In this document: piece after piece, positions 43,834 to 56,286 of the stretch
How the letters are laid out: each line of letters opens with the position of its first letter
Position numbering within the stretch: the stretch's first letter is position 1
Assembly: GCA_028015205.1 (NCBI GenBank)
Contig: CM051519.1
Span: forward strand, 78,451,539-78,515,538
Direction of reading: 5' to 3'
Source: Mytilisepta virgata
Taxonomy: Eukaryota > Mollusca > Bivalvia > Mytilida > Mytilidae
Length of the DNA stretch: 64,000 nt
The notes under the pieces: model-generated
What the model saw: only the letters and a program-made list of their open reading frames with translations
Told to the model about the DNA's origin: nothing
Database searches by the model: none
Position numbers and translations under genes: made by a program

Positions 43834-46030
43834 TATAACCCAATTAAAAAGATATAAAATAAAAGTTTGCAAAAGTCTGGCCAAAGTACCTTGTTCTTAC
43901 TGCTAGGACCGGTTACCTGATCAAAAAGGATCTACATAACGTAAAAAGGCGCGTGAAGGATCGATATTGTAAAAGATTTAAAATATTCCCCATATACAAA
44001 GTATACGTACTACCTGTCATAATATCAAAATTTGAAGAAAAAACATCTTTCGTGCTAACTTAAAATATTAGGGGAAATACAATGTATGTCTTTAAATGAA
44101 TTCATGCAAACAATAGCTGACATTCACCACATCATCACCTATATATATATATATATATATACCTTTTTGTATTTCATTCAGGTTTTTAAAAATATTAACA
44201 ATGAAAATGCGAATACAATTTTAGAAAAAAAAGAGTCTAAAATACCAAAAGAAGGTGCGAAAAATAAAGACAAAGAAGTATATTAATTTATAAAGGGGAT
44301 AATATTTTGTGCATTAAGTATGGTCCCGGACCAAAAGACATATAATAATCCATACTTTCATATATATGACGTCATTTAGTCTTCGATACAAAACTCTACA
44401 AAACGTAACTGTGAACTTTCTGTAATCTGTACCAGCGTATCTTTTTCAATTGATTTAGTATTCGATTTATTGAATAGTTACTTTAAGCGTTCATTGTTCG
44501 TAGTATTATGCTAACCTGTGTTACGGATGTTTTCAATTTAAACTAACTTGTGAAAAAAAACAGTATCAACAGAAAGTGCGATGTATGAAGTCCGCTGAAT
44601 TCCGCAAATTTTGTCTTGTAATCAGTGTTCAAGTCTGGAAATAGTGAAAATTGTGCCAAACTCGAAAAATAAAAAAAATCAACATTATTTTCAAGTGTAG
44701 AAATGGCAAAATAGGTAAAACAAAAAACTAAGTACAGAAATACTACCGTTCATCCTTAAAGGTTTTCGCTCTGCGGTAATTAATCTTATATACCGGTTTT
44801 GAGATGTTTGTTGAGTCCTTTTCAAAACTTCTCCAGACAAGTTTTAAAAATATAATTAAAAAACAATATTTAACGAATCCTAAGGCAAATGAGTTGAAGA
44901 AAATCAATTATGATAATGAAATATTTGAAAAAATCACCTTCCTATATATTACATGATGCATACGAATGTACTGCAACGAATAAATTTAATATTTGCCTGT
45001 ACAAATAGAATTGCAGAATTCATCTGCATGCATAAAACAAATAAAAACATAGATCTTTTGTTTATTTTTCATCCCACCGGAATTGACAAATCACCAGACT
45101 TGCCCTTTCCGGGATTTCCCACTTGTAACAACTGCAATTGACAGGCCTGACATACATTTAGTTACCTTTCAGAGAATCTAATGTTTATCCTTTTTTGTGG
45201 GGATAAAATCAACTGTTTTGGTTTATTTTTTTTTATTTTGTTTGCTCTTTGTTTTTATTTGGACCTTCTGAAAATAAGGTGGTACCGTTTATCTTTCTTT
45301 ATTTTGTGATGTTTATTCGGTGTTTATGTTCCTCGTTTTTACGAGTTTGTCTTTTAATATTGCAAGTTTAGATATCTCGATGCTTCGATATTCTTTTGTT
45401 GTTAGTTTATGGTGTAACATTTACTTACATAAATAAGATGAAAATAAGTTGATATATCTCGTAAGATGTTAAATATTGAATAAAAAAGTCGATATCAGAT
45501 GAATAATTAAAAATAATAGAGATGTTTTATTTCATTATTGAATGCACCTTTCTTTTTTATTATTCCCAAGTCAATTTTATTCATCTGGCTTTATGAAACG
45601 AAAAATAACGCAAACATTTGAAATAATAATCATAAAAGTAGCAGTTAAGGTTTTAATACAAGTTTTTCAATGTTAATGGAATTGAATTTGCTTGTTTATA
45701 TGCTGATGTGAAAGATATGTGACATATAATAATCCCAATACGGTGTGTATTGTTGATTCTGATTGGTCGACACCGTGACTTCTGGGATCTTTTATTTTCC
45801 GATAAATGACCTTCAGCGTATGAATATGTGACACAGTAAAACAGTGCCTTTTGAAACCGCTCATTTCTTTCTTATTTTACCAAAACGTGTAATTATTATA
45901 GAATTATAATAAGAGTTGTTTTGCTGCAATTTATCGGTGTATAAACTCGACCAGGTCACTCACAAACTTAGCATAGACTCATTTTATTAAGAGTACATTG
46001 ACTATAAAATTACTCAGCAGTCAACGGTGG
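43834..46030. other. Intergenic or intronic stretch
   Basis: AT-rich. A (TA) run lies at about 44141-44160. A possible terminal exon at 44182-44286 is listed separately. Nothing else is supportable. Confidence 0.35.
44182..44286 (+). CDS. Possible terminal exon, Lys/Asn-rich
   Basis: An acceptor with a good pyrimidine tract (TTTTTGTATTTCATTCAG) is followed by a 34-codon frame (VFKNINNENANTILEKKESK...KEVY) and TAA. Only phase 0 entry is open. No polyadenylation signal is close and no upstream partner was found, so chance is possible. Confidence 0.2.
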   Translation, partial: VFKNINNENANTILEKKESKIPKEGAKNKDKEVY

Positions 46031-46049
46031 AATAAGTGGTTTCAGTGCG

Positions 46050-46790
46050 TTTGTGAAGAAAAAGTGGTAAAACAGGTTCACACTGCCGATCAGATCAACT
46101 CGATGATCCCGACTGCCAAAATTTTCCACACCAAGCGCAACCAAATTCTTGATCGGGCCTGTTTACGACTTCTACCCGACCACTAATCGGACATCTATTC
46201 GATTATCCCGACCAATGCACGATCTCTACACGATCTTTAGTCGACTAGCTAGACTAAATCAACGCTGCTCGATCTAAACCCGATCTCGACCAGACCAGAT
46301 CGACCCGATCGTATAGGGGTCGTAGAGATAGTCGGAATTGGTCGGGTTTGAACAATTAGGCTCAAACTGCCGCTCAGATCAACTCGATCAAGACAGATTA
46401 AGCGATCCGAAAACTGGTCTGACTCGCACGATAAGAATGTTTGGGGTGGCCTACCTCGCTCGGAGTCGCTCCGACTTTCTACCCGACAATTTTTGACATG
46501 CCAAAAAAATTGAGTAAGGACCGAGAAGCCAAGCACTCGAGGAGAGATCGGGTATTCGTCGACTAGCGGTCGAATTGATCGGAAAAGGATCGTGTAGAGA
46601 TTGAGTTTGGTCGGGATACAAATATATTACCGATCAGTACTAGATCATCTCGACCTTTACTCGACTAATGCCCGATCGCTTCCCGGTCTGACTGGGATTA
46701 CTATTATATTTAATTCTCGACCAATACCCGATCTCTACTCGATCACACTCGATCACTTCTCGATTTCTACTCGACCGTACACGAGTGATC
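46050..46790. repeat. CGATC/CTCGAC-rich degenerate repeat block
   Basis: Dozens of CGATC, CTCGAT, TCGACC and CCCGAC words in both orientations. Longer units recur, such as CAGATCAACTCGAT near 46090 and 46375. It has a higher GC content than its surroundings. It directly abuts the 5' side of a hairpin-ended repeat, so it may be a variable 5' part of that element or a minisatellite beside it. Confidence 0.65.
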
Positions 46791-46792
46791 TT

Positions 46793-48090
46793 CTACTCTG
46801 AAACCAATGAACCAATTACAGCCATACTTAGTCTGAATAATCCTTAGTGTATAAAGTTTGTGTTTTATTTTATTTTCCGTCGAGAAACATGGCCGCCATG
46901 GCTAAAATTAGAGCGTAGGGTATAAACTGAAGTTTTTGGCTGATATCTCAAAAACTAAAGCATTTAGAGCAAAACTGACGGAAGTAAAAATATTCATCAG
47001 GTCAAGATCTAACTGCTATGAAATTTTCAGAGGAATCGGTCACCCCTTTGTTGGGTTACTGCTCCTGAATTGTTAATTTAAAAGAAATTTTGCAGTTATA
47101 GGTTGTTATCTTGAATATAATTATAGATAGAGACAAACTGTAAACAACAAAAATGTTCAGCAAAGTAAGATCTACAAATAAGTCAACATAATAAAAATCG
47201 TCAATTGACCCCTTATAGGAGTTGTTGCCCTTTAAAGACAATTTTTCACATTTTTTTCGTCATCTTTGTAAATTTTTAAAAATCTTCTCCTCTGAAACTA
47301 CAGAATCAATTTCAGCCAAACTGAAAGATCCTTAAGGTATCTAGTATAAATTTATGTTTTATTTTCTTTTCCATCCGGAAACATTGCTGCCCTGGCTAAA
47401 ATAGAACATAGCTGAAAATGCACTTTTTGGCTCAAATCTCGAAAACTAAAGCAGTGATGGGCAAAACTGACTATCAATAAAAATGTTCATGAGGTCAAAA
47501 TCTACCTGCCATGAAATTTTCAGACAAACCAGTCAACCCATTTTTGGGTTATTGCCCCTGAATTGCTAATGTTAAGGAAATTTTGCAGTTATATGTTATT
47601 CGCTTGAATATTATTTTAGATAAAGACAAACTGTAAACAACAAAAATGGTCAGCAAAGTAAGATCTACAAATAAGTCAATTGACCCCTTATAGGAGTTTT
47701 TGCCCTTGAAAGATTATTTACATATAAACAGAAAATAATGGTCAGACATTATCACAGATGTTTAGGGCATTGCTTGAAAATTAAATGGTAGCTGTACAAG
47801 TAAAATTGAGAATCAAGGTCATTGAAAATTCCATAGCAACCGATGAAAAAGTCCATAGCAACAGATGAAAAAGTCCTTAACCATATATATTTGGGTTAAG
47901 GACCTTGTGACTTACCTGCACAAGTCAAAAAGAAAGGTCAAGGGTCAAGGTCATTGAAAAGTCCATAGCAACGATTAAAAAGTCCCTAGCAACAATATCT
48001 ATTTGGGTTCAGGATTCTATATTTTAATTGTACATGTAAAAATTTAAGGAGAAAATTGTGACGGTATACATTAAATAGCAAAAATAAAAT
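46793..48090 (+). mobile_element. Hairpin-ended repeat copy, ends truncated, internally duplicated
   Basis: Same interior as 28144-29409: ATGGCCGCCATGGCTAAAATTAG, CTCAAAAACTAAAGCATTTA, GGGTTATTGCCCCTGAATTG, AGCAAAGTAAGATCTACAAA. A block of about 490 bp occurs twice in tandem (ATGAAATTTTCAGA near 47019 and 47510). The 5' hairpin and 3' hairpin are both missing. Confidence 0.7.
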
Positions 48091-48604
48091 ATAATACCCG
48101 GATGTTCCATGATTGACATTTATTAGAGAATTCCATTAAAACCGGTGCTAGTAAGTTCCGAGATCGTTTTTTTTAAACATCACTGCAATAAAAGCATATT
48201 ACTTTGCTTCATTTTACTGGACATGTAAAATGGTACTACATCATGTACATGTAGGTCAAAGGACTTGAATAGTTAAAGACCATTGTTTCCACACATCAAT
48301 CGCAATGTCCAAAATTGTTTAACCGAACTGATCGATATTTCCTGGGGAATATAAATATTATTTATGCCAGGAAACAGTATCATTAAAATTATATAGATCA
48401 ACATTTTATCATATGTATTATTTATTAACAGAAAACAATGAAAATTGAAATCCGAAGATATGTCAAACTACTTGTGGACAATTACTGTTTTAAATAACAC
48501 ATGCAATTGTAATAATGCGTCCTACGCATTTCAGATTATTATAATTTTAGATCAATGGTGAAATTAATTAAATCATAAGTACTAGTAACCTATGCATGTT
48601 TTAA
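48091..48604. other. AT-rich stretch
   Basis: Nothing recognised. Confidence 0.35.
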
Positions 48605-49995
48605 ATTCAAAAATTCAAATTCAAATTCTTTATTCACCTCAGACACATAAAGTGTACAGGAGGACAAACAATAATATATAACCATATATGGCGATCATAA
48701 CATCAATACTGAATACCAATAGTACAAACATTTTATATCATATACAATTTGGACATAAATATATAATTTACAACAGTATGATGATAATGTAATAATTTTG
48801 TTTAATAAACTATAGAACTTTAATGATATTCTTTAGACTTGTACATGACATATTGAAAGTAATCCGTACATTTTATTTACATTTTGGATATTTTAAATAA
48901 TATTTTGATATAAACTTCTCACTTAATTCTTTTATCCTATAATGATTACATATAAACATATAGTGAAATTCATTCCCTATCCCTGATTTACATAAATGAC
49001 ATATTCCTCTCTCCCTTCAATACCTTCCCATATACGAGTTTCTATAGGAAAACTAAATTTGTACACCTGAATTTTGTAATATATAATCTTAGTGAAGAAA
49101 TGAGTTTCAATAAATACGGTTCTAATTTAAACTCATTTTTTCGAATTTTGAATACCCCCCCCCATCCCCTCCCCCTTTCATGAGAAGATGAATCATTTTG
49201 AGAAAACCAATGTTTAATAAACTAGTCCACCAATTTTTGTTTCAAGATTGATTTCAAAATATTCTTATCAATAAATAATTGGTGATTCAAAATAAAACTA
49301 AGTCCCTATTCATCAAGGATAGATTTAACATATTCCTGCATTTCTAGATTTATCTGATATTGAAAAATTTAAATTCATTATGTCTAGTAACGATTATGAT
49401 GTCATGAAAGTTTGTATAACAGGAATTGATGATATATATACTAAGTGTAAAATGAGAAAATGATTATATATTTATTTGTTGTTATTATAGTAACTACATG
49501 TATTATTTCTTATACAAATTAACCCCTCAGTCGTGATAGATCTGCACATGTATAATTGTATTGAATTCATTGAAATGTTAGTTTTATCAATGTTTGTCTG
49601 AATTTGTTTTGTTGGAGATTACAATCCTGTGTTGGATTCTTTATCAATAAATATTATCTTATCTTGTCTTATCTTATCTTATGTAACCCATTTGAATTTA
49701 TTTGGTACTCTACGTAAAGTAAACATTAGTTTGTACATAATGCTAGATACTTTATTATTTTCACATACTAAAGTATTCCAATATAAGACTGTTTTTTATT
49801 TTATTAATATTTCTAATGGATCATAAAATTTGGAGTAGTAAATGTGTATTACGTATTTTAGAATTCTTTTACAAAACTGTAAATGCATTTTTTCTATGGA
49901 AATTTTTTGTTCGTATCCCCATACTTCACTGGAATACAATAAAATTGAAGCTACAAGTGCATCGAAAAGTTTGAACTGCAGGTCTATGGTTTAAA
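48605..49995 (-). mobile_element. Non-LTR retrotransposon (LINE), 3' part, minus strand
   Basis: Minus-strand translation gives the post-RT region of a LINE ORF2. Part one, near 49990-49680, has FDALVASILLYSSEVWGYE. Part two, near 49150-48880, has a SLRLYITKFRC segment, a C-x2-C...H-x4-C zinc finger (CHLCKSG...HYMFIC) and a closing SCTSLKNIIKVL. Stops interrupt it. The 3' end is a short AAATTTGAATTTG-type repeat at about 48605-48640, as in CR1/L2-like LINEs. The stretch 49160-49670 between the two parts is non-coding, with a GATAAGATAAGACAAG repeat, and is probably an insertion or a decayed part. Confidence 0.7.
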
Positions 49996-50455
49996 AATGC
50001 CACATACTCACAATACCGTATTGTTATAAAATATCCGCTGAGTGCTGTAGTAGTTCTTAACAGAATCGCAAGTTGTGATTATGATTTCTTTATGTCGTAT
50101 GTTCCAACGAAAATCAGCAAAGAACAAGAGGCTATATTTAAAGTACGACAGACAGAAAATGGAACAGAAAATATTTAAAATTTGTCAATTGATTACGTTA
50201 GCATCATAATTAAAATACGTTTATTTTTTTTAGAAATAAAAACATGTTAAGCATCTTTGAAGCATTCTTTATGTCTTTAGATTCTATTTTTTCAGTAGTT
50301 TAGTTTAGTATTGTTTTTGACGGAAGTGACGGAGCGGCCTTTTTTCACTTACTTTTGTTACTGTTTTGCTTCTACTTTGCTGCCCTAATTTTTAAGACTG
50401 TATCTATTTTTAAAGCAATGATGGTTATAGCAGCAGAATCTGCCTTGCATGCATT
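49996..50455. other. Stretch without recognised features
   Basis: May include further decayed LINE sequence at its left edge; otherwise unremarkable. Confidence 0.3.
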
Positions 50456-50459
50456 TTTG

Positions 50460-50990
50460 CTGCATTGTCACGGGTGTGTCACATGCGTGTTAGAGACGTT
50501 TCATGCCACGCTGTAATACATGTGTGACACACACAGGTGAATGCCATGTATCTGCATGTGCAAGCAAATGACACAGGTGTGTTTTCTCACGCATGAAATT
50601 CACATGTGAAACGAATGATCACACGCGTGAATCATACGTATTACATGCGTTTTGCAAACATGTGTCACATGCGTGGCATGAAACGTCTCTAACACATATG
50701 GTGACACACGTGTGCACACGTGTGGCATTTTGTTAGAAGTTTCATGCCACGCATGTGCACACACGTGTGGCATTTTGTTAGACGTTTCGTGCCACGCATG
50801 TGACACATGTGAATTTCATGCGTGAGAAAACACACCTGTGTCACATGCGTGCACATGCGTTTTCATATACATGCCATTCACAAGTATGTGTCACATGTAT
50901 TTCATGCGTGGAATGAAACGTCTCTAACACGCATGCGACACATGCGTTTCCAGGTTCATGCGTGACACATGTGTGGCATTTTTGCCTGTG
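50460..50990. repeat. Block of nested palindromes built from ACATGTG and GCATG words
   Basis: Words such as CACATGTG, CACGCATG, CACACGTGTG and CATGCGTG recur throughout. A perfect 40-bp inverted repeat lies at 50569-50608 and 50804-50843. A further inverted pair reads GTTAGAGACGTTTCATGCCACGC (about 50488) against its inverse near 50670-50693. A 45-bp direct repeat (CACGTGTGGCATTTTGTTAG at 50717 and 50762) lies between. The whole block can fold into one long cruciform with side stems. The short frame at 50600-50806 is not a gene. Confidence 0.85.
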
Positions 50991-51039
50991 TAGGACCCTA
51001 TGGGAAAAACCATCCAAACTGACCGCTACACTTTACACC

Positions 51040-51190
51040 TGTGTCTTTGGTGTTGTAACTTTGTGACAAATTTTGTGACATGTCGCAAGTTGCGACCCTT
51101 TCGAAAACATATTTTATGTCTGCGACCATCTTACGATATGTCGTAGTCATAAGACATCTTACAAGCTCTTGAGAGCCTCTAGTTATATTT
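51040..51190 (+). repeat. 3' end of a hairpin-ended repeat
   Basis: Closes with AGCTCTTGAGAGCCTCTAGTT, the terminal hairpin and tail of the family seen complete at 56287-56808. The body upstream (TGCGACC, GTCGCAAGTTGCGACC) is different or strongly diverged. Confidence 0.45.
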
Positions 51191-51833
51191 TTAATTTAAT
51201 TTTTCTGATACTTACCTTTAATAATTTTCTAAATGAAGTATAGTGCATCAGATCGAATTAAAGAAATAAAATTTGTTTTCGAAATCATGCGCATTCGATA
51301 TCAGCTTTAAAACGGTGTTTATGAAATTTTTCAGTTTTGTTAACATGACTCTTTTGTCTTCTGATTTGCGTGATTTCTTTTTGTTACTATTAATTTCTGA
51401 AGTCCTGTTTGATCTTTCGGCACTTCTTGCATTTTATTAAGGATTGCAAATTTGTTGTAAAAGAGTCACTGTATGCTTTTCTGGATTTTTATCCTAATTA
51501 CTTACAGTATTTTGAAAAAAAAACTATTATAAATTTCCCTAATTATAGTCTCTTAATCAATTTATAAATAAAATATGAAATAAAATGCAAATATTCTAAT
51601 TCCATTTCCAATTATTAAGTTACATTTGTAAATGAATTAAAATGCAAATGTTTTACAAAATACCTTTTTATCATCAAATTAAATAAGTTAAGTTTTACTG
51701 ATAGTAAGAAAAAATATTTTTTAAAATTTAAGCACATGAGGTTTTCTCCAAGTAGCTTATATATCAAGATACATTTTGATACAGCCAAGACCATAAAAAT
51801 GTGAGTTACCTTCAACATTTTTGTATATTTCAG
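51191..51833. other. Intronic or intergenic stretch
   Basis: AT-rich. On the minus strand ATG at 51248 begins MHYTSFRKLLK and ends at a consensus donor (AAAG|GTAAGTAT), a possible small first exon; no partner identified. Confidence 0.25.
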
Positions 51834-51864
51834 GGGAAGCATTTCACAGACCTCAAGCACAAAG
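51834..51864 (+). CDS. Candidate 31-bp exon
   Basis: Acceptor TTTTTGTATATTTCAG and donor CAAAG|GTAATA bound 31 bp. Entered in phase 1 it reads EAFHRPQAQ and leaves in phase 2. This is exactly the phase that links the signal-peptide exon at 35018 with the EGF-like exon at 62191. It is very short, so chance cannot be excluded. Confidence 0.3.
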
Positions 51865-52948
51865 GTAATACAATGTATTTAAGTATTTGTAGACGTGAAA
51901 TGTGACTTTTATAATTAGACAACAGAATTAAATTTCGCAATGGAAACGCCAAGGTTCAAGTTCTATTGGTAATATAAAAAAACCGAAAAAATTCCAAAAG
52001 ATTTATAAGCTTAAACCTGTTATTGAAAGAGAGCAATGATTATTTTTTATTAATACAAAAATTAAATGTATTATTCACTGGAAATTTACACAGGGATAAA
52101 ATCCACAAGATAACCATTTGATTCCTATTCCATAACTGGAAGCATATTCACACTGTAGTACGATATGGAAATGATATGAAAAAGTTTACTGCCAAAACCA
52201 TAATACACCTGAAATAAAACTTAACACAAATTTAAACTGAATTCATATCAAAATACAAAACAAAAATATATTTCAGAAATTTAACCATTACGCTTGACAG
52301 GCACACCTCTATATTTTTTGTAACAATTCAGGAAAAATCTACGAATAGACACATACAGTAAATAGCATATCAGAATTCCAACTGCGGTAATAATATTGTA
52401 GATATAGTTACAGAACCCACGGATTTAACATTGTGTCTTTTAACGATCTATATACATCCGGCTCAAGAAAAAAAAACAAAACAAAACAAAAACAAAAAAA
52501 AACAAAAAAAACAAAAAAAAAAAACAAAAAAAAAAACAACGCCCCCTCACGAATTTACGTACTTCACATTATAAACAGAAAATAACATTTCAGAAGGAAG
52601 AATTTATTTAATAAATTTAACGAAGTGTTTTCACAAATGCGACAATTCGATCCAAACGTAGATTTAGTCCTAGAAAATCGGGAACATGAAATGAATACTT
52701 AATGACAATTACTACACTAACATATTTAGGTATGATTAAAGGCGTTGGTTATTTCTAGTAAGTCTCCAATAGAAACATAACACCTTAATTGTTTATTATT
52801 TCTTTTTTTCAATTTTCCAAACAAAAGCTTGTCAGTTCCATTATTTCTTCTTCTGCGGCAAAGCAATTTTCTGTATAGATTAACTGTAATTCTATATTAC
52901 AAAAATTTAGAACAAAAGATTATTTGATTTTTTATAGATCCATTTTTA
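51865..52948. other. Intronic or intergenic stretch
   Basis: AT-rich with an A/C low-complexity tract at about 52466-52538. Nothing else recognised. Confidence 0.4.
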
Positions 52949-53600
52949 GCTCTCTTTTCCCAAAAGGGCAGGTGAGCTTTTGCATACTATGGCGCACGTC
53001 GTCGCACCTCGTCGTAAATTTTCCTCTTAAAATCTTTTCCTTTTAAACTACTAATCCTATTGGAACCAAATGATAAAATGGTTCATGGGCGAACCCCTTT
53101 CAAACTTCTGTTCGGGATATGAACCCTGAACTAAAATACATTGTAGCCATTGGTTCAAATAGTTTAAACATTTAGCAGTAAGATACCTAAAATGCTTTTA
53201 TGAGACTAGCCTTATATGGAATGTGAGTTTCTTTAAAAATTATGTTCGGGAATTCTGAGCTGGGATCAATATGGTCATTATATCAGCTTTGACGGAATGG
53301 TTCGGGGATCAGCGTTCGCCTGTAAAATATGTGTCAAAGGGTTCGTATATTTGATCGCATGGTCGCCGTTTCTAAAAATAAAAAAAAAAATAAAAATATG
53401 AAAATCTTCTCTAAAAGTATTGGGCGATTTGATTCACTACTTAGTAGAATAAACCTTTCAAAATCTCGGCTTTTACTAGTATGGACACTATTACTAAAAG
53501 TAACAAAATCACAGAAAGAAAAAATCATCTGAACTACTTGGTAAATGACATAATGGTTCAATTGGGATACCTTTTCAAAATTGTGTCTGGTCTATCAATC
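52949..53600 (+). mobile_element. Hairpin-ended repeat, 5' part only
   Basis: Begins with the family 5' hairpin (AGCTCTCTTTTCCC ... GGGCAGGTGAGCT, 52949-52979) and CGTCGTAAATTTTCCTCTT. Diverged tandem units follow (GTTCGGGATATGAACC, TTCGGGAATTCTGAGCTG, TACTAGTATGGACACTATTACT). No 3' end seen. Confidence 0.55.
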
Positions 53601-54118
53601 ATTGGACAAAATTATGAAACGAATATGACTAACATGTAAGCAGTTTTCTTGGTGTATTTGGATTTTTTGCAAGGACATAAATGATTAGAGATGAGTTTGA
53701 ATGACAAGTCCAAGTTCACATTACAAGGTATTGTACATTTCTCATGCAATGACTGTAAAAGTATAAACATGAAGTTTAATTAATGAGAGCTTGTTACTAT
53801 ATCCACGTTTTTTTCTTTTTCGAGGCTTATTCAATTTTACTGGTTGTTATGGAGCTGACATTTACCCTATATATATATCTAGTCATTTTTATTAGATAGT
53901 TTAATATTTCAAGTCAATTCAAACTTGTTATTGTCAATTAAAGACGCCTTTCACAAGCAGAGTAATAAAAAAAATACAATTAATTTCAATTGATTACATT
54001 GATTCCTTTCATTATGACATTATTATACTGATGATTCAATTTATAATGTGTGACAAGCATAGAGATCCTACATTGTACATGTGTTACAATAAGTATATTG
54101 CAAGATTGTAAGATAGTA
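53601..54118. other. AT-rich stretch
   Basis: No exon or named repeat recognised. Confidence 0.3.
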
Positions 54119-54479
54119 TATATCGTGTAGTTTTGACATGCAGAGTGTTGCAAGTGATTCACGATATTCATTATTCGATATTATTTATGTTCTAATTGAT
54201 TGTTTTGATATTTAATATTATCTAGAATTAATCAGAATACATGTCTCTATACAATTATACATGTATAAAAAATAAAATATTTATTGCATCACCTTGTATA
54301 TTCCTATATGTTTCCACTGTATTGTCTCTAACTTTTTTGTCTTCCTATTTTCATATCAGTAATCATACTCGCAACATAAATTTCTGACTTTGTCATCTTC
54401 ATTAGACATAAGCCAAATAAACTTAGGTCGACCATCTAAATTGTTATAATTGTTGTTAGTTTTAATTATTTATTTCTAT

Positions 54480-54970
54480 AAATGGAGCTCTCTCTGTTTA
54501 GAGATGAACATTTGAGTAAAAAATGTTTCTCGTGTTCCACTCTAGTATTGCATAATTCGCAAATAAGATCTTTTGCTTGAAGTCCTCTATATCTACCCCT
54601 TTTGATTTCAAGGTCATGATTGCTTATCCTAAATTAATTTTGCCAATAATTGTCTTTGATTGGTATTATTTATTAGAACATATGGTTTAAATCTTATACT
54701 TCTATTAAATATATGTTCTCAGTTTATTGCCAAAATGATCTATTTCCTTTGTCACCATTTAGACGAAAAACCCACAATTCATTATATTTCATTTTCAGTT
54801 TGTTATGTATAAAATATCTCTGATTTTTGTTAAAACGACGTGTGTTCACAATATCTTCTATCTTTAAATAATATTTAATAGATTTGATTGAACTATACCG
54901 ACTATTTTTGTTTTCTTGTGATAAAGATTTAGACACCAAAAGGGTTTCAGTCAATATACTGCATTTACAC
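54480..54970 (-). pseudogene. LINE ORF2 C-terminal fragment, minus strand
   Basis: Minus-strand translation: TETLLVSKSLSQENK ... MKYNELWVFRLNGDKG at about 54954-54724. In another frame FRISNHDLEIKRGRYRGLQ and CELCNTRVEHEKHFLLKC (C-x2-C...H-x4-C) follow at about 54640-54500. These are the end region and zinc finger of a non-LTR retrotransposon protein. It is frameshifted, and a different family from the one at 48.6-50 kb. Confidence 0.65.
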
Positions 54971-55229
54971 TTATGTACATGCTTATGAGATTCTAGCTTA
55001 TTTGAATTAATATTTTAATCAGATTGAAGAGAATAAACCGTGACAGTGTCCCAATTTCACAGTCTTAAACGGCAGATTTTATTGGCGATTTTAACGTGGG
55101 TCTATTTCAAAGATGCTTACAGAGTATCATAGTGAAATTTTATCATAAAAATAAGAGATGAGTTGAATTAAAAATCTAGTGTACTTGCACCAGATTGAAG
55201 TACATCTTGTATATTTCAATGTAAACTAA

Positions 55230-55350
55230 TTCATTTCTATTAATTGTGTGTGTTTAATTGCTATTTATTGAATGTGTTTAATGGATTTCTCAATCAAATT
55301 TATTGTGTGTGTTTAATGAATTTCTAAAATTTATTGTGTGTGTTTAACAA
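55230..55350 (+). repeat. Short GTGTGTGTTTAAT tandem repeat
   Basis: Three to four imperfect copies of AATTTATTGTGTGTGTTTAAT separated by 20-50 bp, a local minisatellite inside the interval flanked by the 90-bp direct repeats. Confidence 0.65.
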
Positions 55351-55797
55351 ACCCTGCATCAGAAGTCTTGTAGAATGTATAGTGCATAACATATGATTGT
55401 AATAACACGCCATTATATTATACATTCTGTTGCATGCAACAAATAAATATACCAAACTCTACGACTGTTTCCTTTTTTTTGTTTATATTGTAAAATTTTT
55501 GGTGCATTGAGGCACAGTACACACAAATGGGTATTTTATGTATCATTAATTTAGATATTATTTATCAACCGTTAGTTTGCATGAATATGGTCTCTAACAT
55601 GAAAAATACTGTAATCAGTTTTCAATTTACAAAGCTTGTCGGTGAAAATATTTTCCTATTGTTTTGATTAATGTCATATTTCCGATTTTATCAAGCTAAT
55701 TGCGAACTATATCGTGTAGTTTTGACATGCAGAGTGTTGCAAGTGATTCACGATATTCATTATTCGATATTATTTATGTTCTAATTGATTGTTTTGA

Positions 55798-56286
55798 CTT
55801 GATGGAATAAAACGTAACAGGCATGCATGACTTATCACCGTCCTTGGTGGCAACTATTGACATTAAACAATACGAGCAGTTTTAATGTCAACAAATATTT
55901 TTACATCACGGGTTTATTTAGGGAACAACCATTTAAATTCAAAGGGGGTGGGGGGGGGGGGGGGGAGGGGTATTTTTTTTTGTGAAAAAAATGTTCTGAA
56001 AATAATCTGTTTTACAAAACTATGGAAATTTTTTTTTTCTGGTTTAGATATATTTTTTCCAAAAAAAAAAAAAAAAAATTGAATCCGAGAGTTGATTTAA
56101 AAAAAAAAAAAGCCATAAGCATTACAAGAAAATCTTTAGACCATTATTTAATACAAACCTGACTTGATTTATTTTTAACATAATAACAGATTTTCCTTAG
56201 TTTTTCAGTCATACTTGACCTTTCAGTAATTAACCATCAAGATGAAGAGCAACAGTCAAGACAATCAAAGCATTATTCCTTTTTAG
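55798..56286. other. Low-complexity stretch
   Basis: G-rich (about 55945-55970), T-rich and A-rich homopolymer runs (about 56061-56111). The Gly- and Lys-rich frames here are artefacts of these runs. Confidence 0.5.

Larger units (their letters stand above)
54119..55797. repeat. Identical 90-bp direct repeats 1.6 kb apart
   Basis: The sequence from ATATCGTGTAGTTTTGACAT to CTAATTGATTGTTTTGA at about 54120-54209 recurs, by eye without a difference, at about 55708-55797. The enclosed part contains a LINE tail (54480-54970) and a GTGTGTGTTTAAT repeat. Short LTR-like ends, a segmental duplication or a transduced flank are the options. Confidence 0.8.

Noticed and set aside
50600..50806. His/Met-rich 68-codon frame
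   Set aside because: Reading through the palindromic ACATG/GCATG block; both strands show similar strings.
53986..54171. Minus-strand 61-codon frame
   Set aside because: Partly overlaps the 90-bp direct repeat; no protein-like features.
55885..56082. Glycine-rich frame
   Set aside because: Produced by a G homopolymer between T and A runs.
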